From assembly GCA_942493235.1 (NCBI GenBank), contig OW818676.1:2542001-2606000 (forward strand): a stretch of DNA of 64,000 nt, written 5' to 3'. This DNA is from ENR-C587 sp942493235. GTDB taxonomy: Bacteria > Bacteroidota > Ignavibacteria > Kapaibacteriales > UBA2268. Numbering within the stretch: position 1 is the first letter of the stretch; each line of letters opens with the position of its first letter. Positions 1-7,935 of the stretch are shown one piece after another. The position numbers and the translations under genes were made by a program. The notes beneath the pieces are model-generated. The model saw nothing but the letters and a program-made list of their open reading frames with translations. It was not told the DNA's origin and did no database searches.

Positions 1-12
1 CAGATTGATTAA
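1..12 (+). CDS. 3' tail of an upstream gene (partial)
   Basis: The first bases read as codons for Gln-Ile-Asp followed by TAA, and the last A of that stop is the first base of the next gene's ATG (TAATG). This stop-start overlap suggests the upstream gene lies in the same operon as the glycosyltransferase that follows. Only three codons are visible, so no product can be named, and the reading is tentative. Confidence 0.35.
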   Translation, partial: QID

Positions 13-1967
13 TGCAAGACAAAACTGATATAGATATTTCAATTGTTATTGTAAATTACAATGTTAAAGATTTTCTCTATCAGTGTCTTGACTCGATATA
101 TTTATCTAAAACAAATTATAAAATCGAAGTAATAGTGGTTGATAATGATTCAACTGACGGCTCGGTTAGCTTTTTAAAGCCATTATTTACTAATGTTAAT
201 TTCATAGAATTAAAAGATAATATTGGTTTCGGCAAAGCAAATAATCTAGGATTTTCTATTGCTAAAGGTGATTATATACTTATTCTCAATCCGGATACGG
301 TATTAGAAGAAAACACTTTAGAAATGATGCTTGAGTATATGCTTTCTCATCCTGAAGTAGGAATATCGGGCTGTAAGGTATTAAATCCGGACGGGAGTTT
401 TCAATTGCCATGCCGTCGCGGATTTCCGACCCCTTGGGCTGCGTTTTGCAAATTATTCGGACTTCAAAAGATTTTTCCCAAGTCGAAATTGTTTGCCAGA
501 TATAATCAAACATTCAGAAGTGAAAATGAAACTTATTATATAGATGCTATCATTGGTGCCTTTATGTTTGCCCGTAAATCCGTAATTGATGAACTCAAGG
601 GTTTCGACCCGGACTTCTTTATGTACGGTGAAGACTTGGATTTGTGTTTTAGGACCTATAAAGCCGGATACAAGGTTGCTTATGTTCATTCTGCCAAGAT
701 TATCCATTATAAAGGCGAAAGCACAAAGAGGAGCTCTATTAACGAAATAAAGCACTTCTATCAAGCAATGGAGATTTTTGCTCGCAAGCATATATCTAAT
801 TCAGGAATATATCTGATATTTTTAAAAATCGGAATTTGGCTAAGAGCATCTTTATCATTTATAATGAAGTATAAAGAAGATATAATCTTTATATTTCTTG
901 ATTTATTAATTGCGAATTTAGCATTTATTTTAAGTACTAATTATAGATTTGGCGGTTATTTTAATTTACCGCCGCATGCTTATCCTACTGTATTTATATT
1001 TTTATCTTTAGCAATATTTGTTTCATTTATAGCTGTTGGGGAATATTTCGAGCAGGAGAAGTCAATCAAAAAATCTTTTCAAGGGCTTATGTTTAGCTTT
1101 TTTATACTTTCGTCCCTGACATACTATTTTAATGATTATGCCTTTAGTCGCGGTGTATTATTGATGACAATTGGTTCTACTGTCATATTCACAATTCTGT
1201 CCAGAGGGATTTATTCGTTTCGCTCAAGAATAAAAGGCAACTCTGCCGATAAAAATATTGCTATACTCGGACTCTCTGATTATACTGTTAAAATTATTAA
1301 TAGTTTCCAGAATCTCGAATCAAGAACTGCTAATTTAATAGGTATTATAAGTACCAAAAAAGAAGATAATAGTCGGCTAAATAATATTCCGATTATCGGC
1401 AATATTAATTATTTGAAACAGATAATAAAGCAATATAATATCAATGAAGTGGTTATTAGTGATAAATCTTTATCAAATAATGCACTTATGCAATTAATAT
1501 CCGAGAATAATTTTTCTTCGGTTAAGTTTCATTTGGTAAAAGAATATGATGAAGTAATAGCTTCTAGAATATTGAATGATGTATCAAATATTGAACCGAC
1601 TATACCAATTTATAATTTAGCGAAATTCAGATATAAAATTTCTAAGCGAGCAATGGATATTTTATTATCATTAATCTCTCTGACATTAGGTTTGCCTTTT
1701 GTATTATACAAATCAAAGGTTCAAGATAAAGGTACTTTAAATAATTTATGGAATGTATTAAAGGGGAAAATGTCCTTTATAGGACTATATAAAATAGATA
1801 ATAGAAAGTATGACATCGGGAAAATCGGTATTATTGGGCTGGCACATATCAGTAAACCCGATAGATTGACCGAGCATTCGATTGATAAGTTAAATGATTA
1901 CTATTTAAGACATTACAGCTTCTCGATAGATATTGACATACTAATAAAAAATTTAACAAGAAAATAA
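12..1967 (+). CDS. GT2 glycosyltransferase fused to a degenerate WcaJ/WbaP-type sugar transferase
   Basis: Residues 1-260 form a rhamnosyltransferase-like GT-A domain: SIVIVNYN start, VVDNDSTDGS nucleotide-binding loop, LNPDT around residue 95 as the DXD site, and MYGEDLDLC near 205-210. About five membrane helices follow (roughly residues 266-400), then a Rossmann-like segment (415-500), as in polyprenyl-phosphate glycosylphosphotransferases. The C-terminus starts like a bacterial sugar transferase (KRAMDILLSLISLTLG, about 545) but jumps to LWNVLKGKMSFIG (about 580), so the FRSM/Asp-Glu catalytic stretch is missing. I infer an active membrane-anchored glycosyltransferase with a non-catalytic PGT remnant, acting in O-antigen or exopolysaccharide assembly at the inner membrane. 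The start overlaps the preceding stop; accA follows after 21 bases. Confidence 0.85.
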   Translation: MQDKTDIDISIVIVNYNVKDFLYQCLDSIYLSKTNYKIEVIVVDNDSTDGSVSFLKPLFTNVNFIELKDNIGFGKANNLGFSIAKGDYILILNPDTVLEENTLEMMLEYMLSHPEVGISGCKVLNPDGSFQLPCRRGFPTPWAAFCKLFGLQKIFPKSKLFARYNQTFRSENETYYIDAIIGAFMFARKSVIDELKGFDPDFFMYGEDLDLCFRTYKAGYKVAYVHSAKIIHYKGESTKRSSINEIKHFYQAMEIFARKHISNSGIYLIFLKIGIWLRASLSFIMKYKEDIIFIFLDLLIANLAFILSTNYRFGGYFNLPPHAYPTVFIFLSLAIFVSFIAVGEYFEQEKSIKKSFQGLMFSFFILSSLTYYFNDYAFSRGVLLMTIGSTVIFTILSRGIYSFRSRIKGNSADKNIAILGLSDYTVKIINSFQNLESRTANLIGIISTKKEDNSRLNNIPIIGNINYLKQIIKQYNINEVVISDKSLSNNALMQLISENNFSSVKFHLVKEYDEVIASRILNDVSNIEPTIPIYNLAKFRYKISKRAMDILLSLISLTLGLPFVLYKSKVQDKGTLNNLWNVLKGKMSFIGLYKIDNRKYDIGKIGIIGLAHISKPDRLTEHSIDKLNDYYLRHYSFSIDIDILIKNLTRK

Positions 1968-1988
1968 ATTATTCAAAAGGATAAATAT

Positions 1989-2942
1989 ATGACTAATAAA
2001 ATTATATTGGATTTTGAAAAGCCAATAGTAGAATTAGAAAAAAAAATCGACGAGCTGCGTGCTTTATCCGAAACCATAGATATTAGTGCCGAGCTTAACC
2101 AGTTAGTTAGTAAAGTCGAAGAATTAAAAATTGATATTTATAAAAATCTTACTCGCTGGCAGAGAGTTCAAATTGCTCGTCACCCGGAGCGTCCAATAAG
2201 TTCCGATTTTATTAATTCTATTTTTACCGGGTTTGAAGAGCTTCATGGCGATAGAAAATTTAAAGATGACCCGGCATTAATTGGGGGGATGGCTTATTTA
2301 GAAAATGAACCAGTTATGGTAATCGGTCATTTAAAGGGTAGAGATACAAAGTCAAATATTTATAGGAACTTCGGAATGCCAAATCCTGAAGGCTATCGTA
2401 AAGCTCACCGATTAATGTTATTGGCAGAGAAATTTAATCGACCAATTATTACTTTATTAGATACCCCCGGAGCATTCCCCGGAATCGAAGCCGAAGAGAG
2501 AGGTCAAGCCGAGGCTATCGCGTCGAATTTATTACTCATGGCTAAGCTGAAAGTACCGATAATTGTAGCAATTATTGGCGAAGGTGCTTCCGGCGGTGCT
2601 TTAGGTATTGGTATCGGGGATAAAATTCTTATGCTCGAAAATGCTTGGTATTCGGTGATTTCCCCTGAATCCTGTTCAAGTATATTATGGAGAAGTTGGG
2701 ACTTTAAAGAGCAGGCGGCAGAAGCTTTGCAGCTGACCTCGTTTGATTTAAAGAAAAACGGAATTATTGACGAAATTATTCCAGAACCAATCGGAGGAGC
2801 TCATAAAAATCCGGAGCTTGCATTTAAGAATTTAAAATCTTCTTTAATTAAAGAATTGAAGTTACTTATTAAAATCAATCCTGATAAATTAGTTGATTCC
2901 AGAAGAAATAAGTTTTATAAAATGGGAGTATGGTCTGAGTAA
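1989..2942 (+). CDS. accA: acetyl-CoA carboxylase carboxyltransferase subunit alpha
   Basis: This is the alpha half of the carboxyltransferase that moves CO2 from carboxybiotin to acetyl-CoA, giving malonyl-CoA for fatty acid synthesis in the cytoplasm. At 317 residues it has the usual family length. The N-terminal coiled helix (LDFEKPIVELEKKIDELR) is typical. WQRVQIARHPERP, ELHGDR, LDTPGAFPGI and the oxyanion-hole signature GEGASGGALGIGIGD are all intact. The carboxyl-terminal helix ends normally. It sits 21 bases after the glycosyltransferase and is probably co-transcribed with it. No accD is in the window. Confidence 0.97.
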   Translation: MTNKIILDFEKPIVELEKKIDELRALSETIDISAELNQLVSKVEELKIDIYKNLTRWQRVQIARHPERPISSDFINSIFTGFEELHGDRKFKDDPALIGGMAYLENEPVMVIGHLKGRDTKSNIYRNFGMPNPEGYRKAHRLMLLAEKFNRPIITLLDTPGAFPGIEAEERGQAEAIASNLLLMAKLKVPIIVAIIGEGASGGALGIGIGDKILMLENAWYSVISPESCSSILWRSWDFKEQAAEALQLTSFDLKKNGIIDEIIPEPIGGAHKNPELAFKNLKSSLIKELKLLIKINPDKLVDSRRNKFYKMGVWSE

Positions 2943-3031
2943 TTTCGTATAAACTTAGATTATTTACTACTTGTAATGAGAAATTTGCCGTCGAGGGACA
3001 TCTTTTGCCTCGGGGGACTTTGAAAATTGAT

Positions 3032-3160
3032 GAGGTTGTTATAATGTTGTCATTCTGAACGTAGTGAAGAATCCGGATAAAGCTAAATGCTAATAATTCT
3101 TGATTGTTAGTTACACTCAGAATTACGAATTGGCAATACTATTACTCTTTAGACAACCTC
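3032..3160. repeat. 129-bp inverted-repeat element, copy A
   Basis: The element begins gaggttgt and ends acaacctc, so its tips are inverted repeats. Inside are a left arm with gtcattctgaacgtagtgaagaatcc and a degraded right arm with gttacactcagaattacgaatt. It belongs to the same family as elements at 7448, 42757, 45137 and 47076. It fills most of the roughly 340-base gap between accA and the DedA gene; nothing else coding was seen there. Confidence 0.8.
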
Positions 3161-3282
3161 GATATTAGAGCTAATTATTTTTTATGCAGGGTAAAGTTTG
3201 ATAATGGAGGCGAAGTCTCTAACACACTATGCCCGCTGATTAAATACAAAGATTGTTATTTAAAATAAAAAAAAGGGAAGAG

Positions 3283-3927
3283 ATGGATTTTGAAATTGTA
3301 AAGCACATCATTGATATATTTCTGCACTTAGATATTTATCTGGGTGAAATTATTAGAGATTATGGTACATTGACCTATATCATACTGTTCATTGTTATTT
3401 TCTGCGAGACCGGATTAGTAGTTACTCCGTTTTTACCCGGAGATTCGCTTCTATTTGCAGCCGGTGCTTTTGCAGCAAAAGGAGATTTAAATGTTAATCT
3501 TTTGTTTTTGATAATCGCTGTGGCAGCATTTCTTGGTGATACTGTTAATTATTCATTTGGAAAGTATCTTGGACCTAAAGTTTTCTCGGGGCATTATCGA
3601 TTCCTGAAAAAAGATTATCTCGATAAAGCACATAACTTTTATGAAAAACACGGTAGCATAACAATAATAATTGCAAGATTTATTCCAATCATCAGAACCT
3701 TTGCCCCATTTGTTGCCGGAGTAGGTAAGATGACTTATATCAAATTTTTAACGTATAACATAGTAGGCGGAATTCTATGGGCAGCTATTTTTATCTATGC
3801 TGGATTTTTCTTTGGAAATATTGATTTTGTAAAAAACAACTTTAGCTTAGTAATAATCGCTATTATTATTATTTCGGTTTTACCGGCTGTTTTTGAATTG
3901 CTAAGAAATAAACATAAAAAGGCTTAG
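3283..3927 (+). CDS. DedA family membrane protein
   Basis: This is an integral inner-membrane protein of the DedA/SNARE-associated (VTT) family, whose members are linked to lipid flipping and envelope homeostasis. Family marks are visible: an ETG motif after the first long helix, FLPGDSLLF, and the reentrant-loop signature RFIPIIRTFAPFVAGVGKM, followed by two further helices. I place the start at the ATG at 3283, because AGGGAAGAG lies directly upstream; an in-frame TTG at 3253 would add ten Lys-rich residues with no ribosome site. The protein is 214 residues, a usual length. It lies between accA and a glycosyltransferase, consistent with an envelope role. The substrate cannot be told from sequence. 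Confidence 0.9.
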   Translation: MDFEIVKHIIDIFLHLDIYLGEIIRDYGTLTYIILFIVIFCETGLVVTPFLPGDSLLFAAGAFAAKGDLNVNLLFLIIAVAAFLGDTVNYSFGKYLGPKVFSGHYRFLKKDYLDKAHNFYEKHGSITIIIARFIPIIRTFAPFVAGVGKMTYIKFLTYNIVGGILWAAIFIYAGFFFGNIDFVKNNFSLVIIAIIIISVLPAVFELLRNKHKKA

Positions 3928-3957
3928 TTTGATTTTCACAAGTCAAATGCTATTATT

Positions 3958-5118
3958 ATGAAAAAAATACTTTATATATGGAAAGGTCCTTATCCCTTTG
4001 AGATTCGTATTAAGAAAATATGTGAATCTCTTGTTCGGTTTGGTTACGACGTTACAATTCTTTGTAAATGGGATAGGGAAGATGCAGAATATGAAGACCT
4101 AAATAGTGTTAAAATAATTCGTGTGGGCTACCGAAAGAAATCGATATTTTATGCTCCAGTTCCTTATAATTTTAATTGGAGAAATCGAATCAGAGAGACT
4201 GTAAACGAATTAAAACCCGATTTGATAATAAATCGTGAGTTTTATCTTATGACTGATTCTAATTCAGTAGCCAAAGCAAACGATATTCCTGTAATTATAG
4301 ATATGGCAGAGCATTATCCGGCTGTAATCAAAAATTGGGATAAATATCATAATACATTTGCCAAGAGAATACTTTTCGATAAAATAAAAGCATTTGATAT
4401 ATTAGAAAAAATGGCAATTAAAAATGCAGATGGTATAATTACAGTCTGCAAAGAGAATAATGACAGAGTGATTTCACGTTTCAATTACGATGAAAGTAAA
4501 ACAGCCATTATTCAAAATACACCGGTATTATCTGATTTTATAAATACAAAAATCGGAATTTCTAATCCTCCTAAAATATTCGGTTATCATGGATATATTG
4601 CTCCTGAACGCAATCTGAAGAATTTAATTCATGGGTTTGATATTGCAGCCAAAACCGATAATGAGATTGAATTAGAAATTGCCGGCTCTGGCATCTCGCT
4701 CAATGAATTAATTCAGTATTCCGCTTCTTTAGCTTCAAAAAATAAAATTAGATTTATCGGGCATTATCAGCATGCTCAATTAGATGAATTGTACGGTAGG
4801 ACAGATGTTGCGATTTTGCCCTATTTAAATGATGAATTTATTAATCATACTATTTCAAATAAACTATTCGATTATCTCGCGGTGGGTAAGCCCATAATGG
4901 TATCTATGGCAAAACCGATGATTAGAATAATTAATGAAACCAAAGCCGGAATTACCGTAAATTGCGATGAACCGAAAGAAATAGCAAATGCAATTTTGGG
5001 ATTAAAATATATGGATTTGCAGTCAATGAGTGAAAATGGAATAGCCGCTTCCAAATCAAAATATAATTGGAGCATAGACTCCGCCAATTTATTAAAATTT
5101 GTTAGAAATTATATATGA
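3958..5118 (+). CDS. GT4-type (GT-B fold) glycosyltransferase
   Basis: A 386-residue GT-B protein. The N-terminal half starts KKILYIWKGPYPFEIRIKKI, like a GT4 acceptor domain. The C-terminal half has FGYHGYIAPERNL, ELEIAGSG, IRFIGHYQH, LYGRTDVAILPY and NKLFDYLAVGKPIMVS; the last is the GT4 donor-binding region, although the usual EX7E pair is only partly kept. It should move a nucleotide-linked sugar to a growing surface glycan on the cytoplasmic face. Its stop overlaps the start of the NUDIX gene by four bases (ATGA), which implies translational coupling. Sugar specificity is unknown. Confidence 0.85.
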   Translation: MKKILYIWKGPYPFEIRIKKICESLVRFGYDVTILCKWDREDAEYEDLNSVKIIRVGYRKKSIFYAPVPYNFNWRNRIRETVNELKPDLIINREFYLMTDSNSVAKANDIPVIIDMAEHYPAVIKNWDKYHNTFAKRILFDKIKAFDILEKMAIKNADGIITVCKENNDRVISRFNYDESKTAIIQNTPVLSDFINTKIGISNPPKIFGYHGYIAPERNLKNLIHGFDIAAKTDNEIELEIAGSGISLNELIQYSASLASKNKIRFIGHYQHAQLDELYGRTDVAILPYLNDEFINHTISNKLFDYLAVGKPIMVSMAKPMIRIINETKAGITVNCDEPKEIANAILGLKYMDLQSMSENGIAASKSKYNWSIDSANLLKFVRNYI

Positions 5119-5600
5119 TTACTTTCGAATCAAATACTGTGCAAGTACATATTGCAGCTTACGATTACTCTATAAATGACTTTAAATATTTGGTCATTCA
5201 GCGAGCAGATTCAAAGCATCCGTATCCCGGAGTTTGGCAGGTGATTACTGGCACTATTGAGCATAACGAAAAAGCAATTGATACTGCTATTCGTGAGATT
5301 AAAGAAGAAATCGGAATTCAAATCGAGAGAGAAGAATTGTGGATATTGCCTTATGTTGCAGAATTCTTTAATCCATATAAAGATATAGTTCAGTTCTCGC
5401 CGGTATTCGGAGCTTTAATCAATATAGAAGATAAAATTATTCTCTCGGACGAACATCAAGATTATAAATGGGTACTTTATGAAGAACTATTGGAACTATT
5501 AATAATTCCAAGCCATTGCCAAGCTACTGAAATATTTAAAAAGTATATATTAAATAACCGCCTAAATCATTTTTACAAATATAGAACGAGCACTGAATGA
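5115..5600 (+). CDS. NUDIX hydrolase
   Basis: The complete NUDIX box is present at residues 46-68: G46, E52, R60-E61, E64-E65 and G67 fit GX5EX7REUXEEXGU exactly. The 161-residue protein resembles dihydroneopterin-triphosphate or dATP pyrophosphohydrolases (a single NUDIX domain with VIQRADSKHPYPGVWQ before the box). It overlaps both neighbours by four bases, so it is embedded in a glycosyltransferase operon. I infer that it may hydrolyse a nucleotide sugar or remove a faulty nucleotide, but the substrate cannot be assigned. Confidence 0.9.
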   Translation: MITFESNTVQVHIAAYDYSINDFKYLVIQRADSKHPYPGVWQVITGTIEHNEKAIDTAIREIKEEIGIQIEREELWILPYVAEFFNPYKDIVQFSPVFGALINIEDKIILSDEHQDYKWVLYEELLELLIIPSHCQATEIFKKYILNNRLNHFYKYRTSTE

Positions 5601-6454
5601 AAAATATCGCTGCAATTGTTATTACTTATAATAGATTACCCTTTCTGAAAGAAATAATTCAAGCTTTAAGGGAACAAACCCTTAAACCTGATATAATATA
5701 TGTGGTTCATAATTCAGGTACTGACGGCACTGAGCAATGGCTTAGTCAGCAGAATGACCTTTTCGTAATTACTCAGCCGAATGTGGGCAGCTCCGGCGGT
5801 CAATATACAGGCTTTAAAACTGCCTATAATGCCGGATATGAATGGATATGGACTATGGACGACGATGTAGTCCCCGCTGGCGACTGTCTCGAGACATTGC
5901 TCTCTGTCGAAGATATTAATTTAATTCGCACTCCACTCCGATTTACTCCTAAAGGCGATGTATTTATCAATGATTGTATTGAATTCAACTTAACTAATCC
6001 CTTTAAAAGTATTTGGGTACGGATTATTAACGATGATGATTTGAAAAAGGAATTCATTCCTGCAGTAGGAATTACTTTCGAGGGACCGATTATGCACAGA
6101 AGTATAATTGAAAAAATTGGATTTCCTGAAAAGGATTTCTTTATTTATGCCGACGATTCTGAATACTTTATTAGAGCTAATAAAGCGGGAGCAGGTATTT
6201 GTGTATTTAAAAATGCAATTTTGAATAGAAAGTTAGACTACAGCGAACCCGAAAATGGATTTTCTTGGAAGCATTTTTATATTATTCGTAATATTATTGC
6301 TATAGATAGATTCCACGGCAACTTTGCGGTTAAACATTTGCGACCTTTTGCCTATTTGATTACATGGCTGATGAGATGCCGTAATTTTAAAGATGTGAAA
6401 ACTACATTTAAAGCATTTATTAAAGGCTACACTTATAAAAAGCATAGGGAGTAA
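5597..6454 (+). CDS. GT2 family glycosyltransferase (galactofuranosyltransferase-like)
   Basis: A 285-residue GT-A enzyme. It has AIVITYNRLPFLKEI at the N-terminus, NVGSSGGQYTGF, the metal-binding triad WTMDDDV near residue 92, and FFIYADDSEYFIRA, the acceptor-side acidic motif. The GSSGG and MDDD pattern resembles the GlfT/rhamnosyl-galactofuranosyl GT2 subgroup; this is a family resemblance, not a proven specificity. It has no membrane anchor. It begins within the NUDIX stop codon (ATGA) and is the last gene of the cluster; 82 bases separate it from the next start. Confidence 0.87.
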   Translation: MKNIAAIVITYNRLPFLKEIIQALREQTLKPDIIYVVHNSGTDGTEQWLSQQNDLFVITQPNVGSSGGQYTGFKTAYNAGYEWIWTMDDDVVPAGDCLETLLSVEDINLIRTPLRFTPKGDVFINDCIEFNLTNPFKSIWVRIINDDDLKKEFIPAVGITFEGPIMHRSIIEKIGFPEKDFFIYADDSEYFIRANKAGAGICVFKNAILNRKLDYSEPENGFSWKHFYIIRNIIAIDRFHGNFAVKHLRPFAYLITWLMRCRNFKDVKTTFKAFIKGYTYKKHRE

Positions 6455-6536
6455 TTTTAAATTACAAAATGAAACAATATTACGTGTTTTACGTTTTAAT
6501 AATTTTAAATATATATATATCAAATAGATGGTACTT

Positions 6537-7307
6537 ATGAAACTTACTAAATTATTAGTATTAATGCTTTTGATTGTATTAAGCAATCAATTTGCTAATG
6601 CACAAATTATGCAGGTCGGTGAAGAATTAGTTTATGATGTATCTTACTCAGGGATTAGCCTTGGCACCGTTGTTATTACTACGGAGCCCGATAAAGAAAT
6701 TGGCGGAATAGAGACTTATAAAGCCAAATGCACTATGAAAAGTCATCAGGGAATTCCGTTTGTAGCTTTAAATGTGATTTTTGAATCTTGGATAGATAAA
6801 TCACTTGCATTTTCTCGTAAATTTGTTGGTAATTATGAAGATAAAGGCAACTGGACCTACCAGGAAATATTTTTTAATTATTTGAAAAATTTTGTTTCCG
6901 AGCAAAAGTTTTACGGTAAAGAGAAAACATTTTCTAAGCAAACTCCTTCCAAATTAAAATGGAGCGACGGACTATCTCTGTTTTTTCTTGCCAGAAAATA
7001 TGCAGGAAATGTTAAATCTTATAGACTGCCTACCTACGTAAGTGATACCTCGTTTACCAATATAAGCTTTACCAATAGAATTGAATATATTACAAATTCT
7101 TTTATTAAGTATCCTGTAAAAACAGTATATTTGAGTGGAAGTCTGAATTTTAGCGGTGTTTATGGATTGTCTGGTAATTTTGAGGGCTGGTTCAGCAATG
7201 ATACTGCCAAAATCCCCATTAAAGCAAAAATGAAAGTATTTGTCGGTAGCGTTGATATTTCATTGAAATCTTGGAAAAGAACCGGCTGGGAACCGCCAAA
7301 GAAATGA
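6537..7307 (+). CDS. DUF3108 domain exported protein
   Basis: A signal peptide (MKLTKLLVLMLLIVL ending FANA|QI) precedes a DUF3108-like domain: the EELVYDVSYSGISLGTV opening and a series of beta strands with W/F pairs are characteristic. These periplasmic or outer-membrane-associated proteins are predicted beta-sandwiches that may bind lipids; the function is not established. I chose the ATG at 6537, since the alternative at 6528 only adds MVL before the signal peptide and neither has a strong ribosome site. The AT-rich leader carries a run of TA repeats. The protein is 256 residues, normal for the family. Confidence 0.75.
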   Translation: MKLTKLLVLMLLIVLSNQFANAQIMQVGEELVYDVSYSGISLGTVVITTEPDKEIGGIETYKAKCTMKSHQGIPFVALNVIFESWIDKSLAFSRKFVGNYEDKGNWTYQEIFFNYLKNFVSEQKFYGKEKTFSKQTPSKLKWSDGLSLFFLARKYAGNVKSYRLPTYVSDTSFTNISFTNRIEYITNSFIKYPVKTVYLSGSLNFSGVYGLSGNFEGWFSNDTAKIPIKAKMKVFVGSVDISLKSWKRTGWEPPKK

Positions 7308-7391
7308 TTTTATTATCATTACAAATCGAATTCCGTTTGTACTATTATTATTAGAAAATGATATAACTACCATTATCAACCCAACGCTAAA

Positions 7392-7645
7392 GAGGCTGTG
7401 TAAAAACTGCCACAAGACGGCAAATATTATTCCCAGCACCATTCAAGTGGCTGACTAAAAAATTGTCATTCTGAACGAAGTGAAGAATCCAGATAATGCT
7501 AACTTGTTGATAACTCTGGATTCTTCGTTACACTCAGAATGACGAATTTGAAATGCTTTTACTTTTTAGACAACCTCATCAGAGACTTTGAGTACTTTGT
7601 TTTTGTTGAAAAAACGGTAGCAATCAAAGGTTTTTACACAGCCTC
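7392..7645. mobile_element. 254-bp MITE-like element with perfect 16-bp terminal inverted repeats and 4-bp target duplication
   Basis: The left end GAGGCTGTGTAAAAAC (7392-7407) is the exact reverse complement of the right end GTTTTTACACAGCCTC (7630-7645). TAAA lies immediately outside both ends (7388-7391 and 7646-7649). Rejoining the flanks across one TAAA restores cgctaaagcg, the centre of the palindrome found whole elsewhere in the window. The element has no coding capacity and encloses a second repeat element (7448-7577). I infer a non-autonomous transposable element. Confidence 0.75.
7448..7577. repeat. 130-bp inverted-repeat element, copy B (nested)
   Basis: The left arm runs from tggctgactaaaaaattgtc into attctgaacgaagtgaagaatcc, and the right arm has ggattcttcgttacactcag then ttagacaacctc. 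The arms can pair into a long hairpin. It sits inside the 254-bp outer element. Bases 7392-7534 match the reverse complement of 47087-47229 with about two differences. Confidence 0.85.
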
Positions 7646-7785
7646 TAAAGCGTGGGGTTGAATGGAGTTCGTAATATTATTGCAGACATACAATAGATTA
7701 GTAGTTTTTACACAGCCTCTTCAGCGTGGGGTTGAATGAAGGCTGACTGACATTTGCAATAGCTTAGAAGTTTTTACTCAACCTC
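7646..7785. repeat. tandem right-end fragments of the same repeat family
   Basis: A second copy of GTTTTTACACAGCCTC lies at 7704-7719, followed by ttcagcgtggggttgaat. A third, diverged copy (GTTTTTACTCAACCTC) lies at 7770-7785. Each is only the right end, so these are relics of deleted or recombined elements. Confidence 0.65.
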
Positions 7786-7935
7786 ATTAGCTTTAGGAAA
7801 ATAAAATATACTCCTCAAAATGCTTTTCAAATTAATGTCAAATATTATTTTATTCTTAGTTTAATAATTGATGGAATTAATAGTAAAAATTCGTAAATTT
7901 GTTGTTTTTTATAGTAATCTTTCAGAGGTAATAAT

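Larger units (their letters stand above)
7308..7935. other. 628-base non-coding repeat cluster before murC
   Basis: No gene is supported here. From left to right it holds the left end of an outer MITE-like element (7392), an inner inverted-repeat element (7448-7577), the right end of the outer element (7630-7645), two further right-end fragments (7704-7719 and a variant at 7770-7785), and half-palindromes with gcgtggggttgaat. The last 140 bases before murC are plain AT-rich sequence that should hold the murC promoter; I cannot assign its boxes with confidence. Confidence 0.7.

Noticed and set aside
7380..7785. Possible CRISPR array from repeated gttttta-cacagcctc units
   Set aside because: Units are irregularly spaced, inverted as well as direct, and have no uniform spacers; no cas gene is present.
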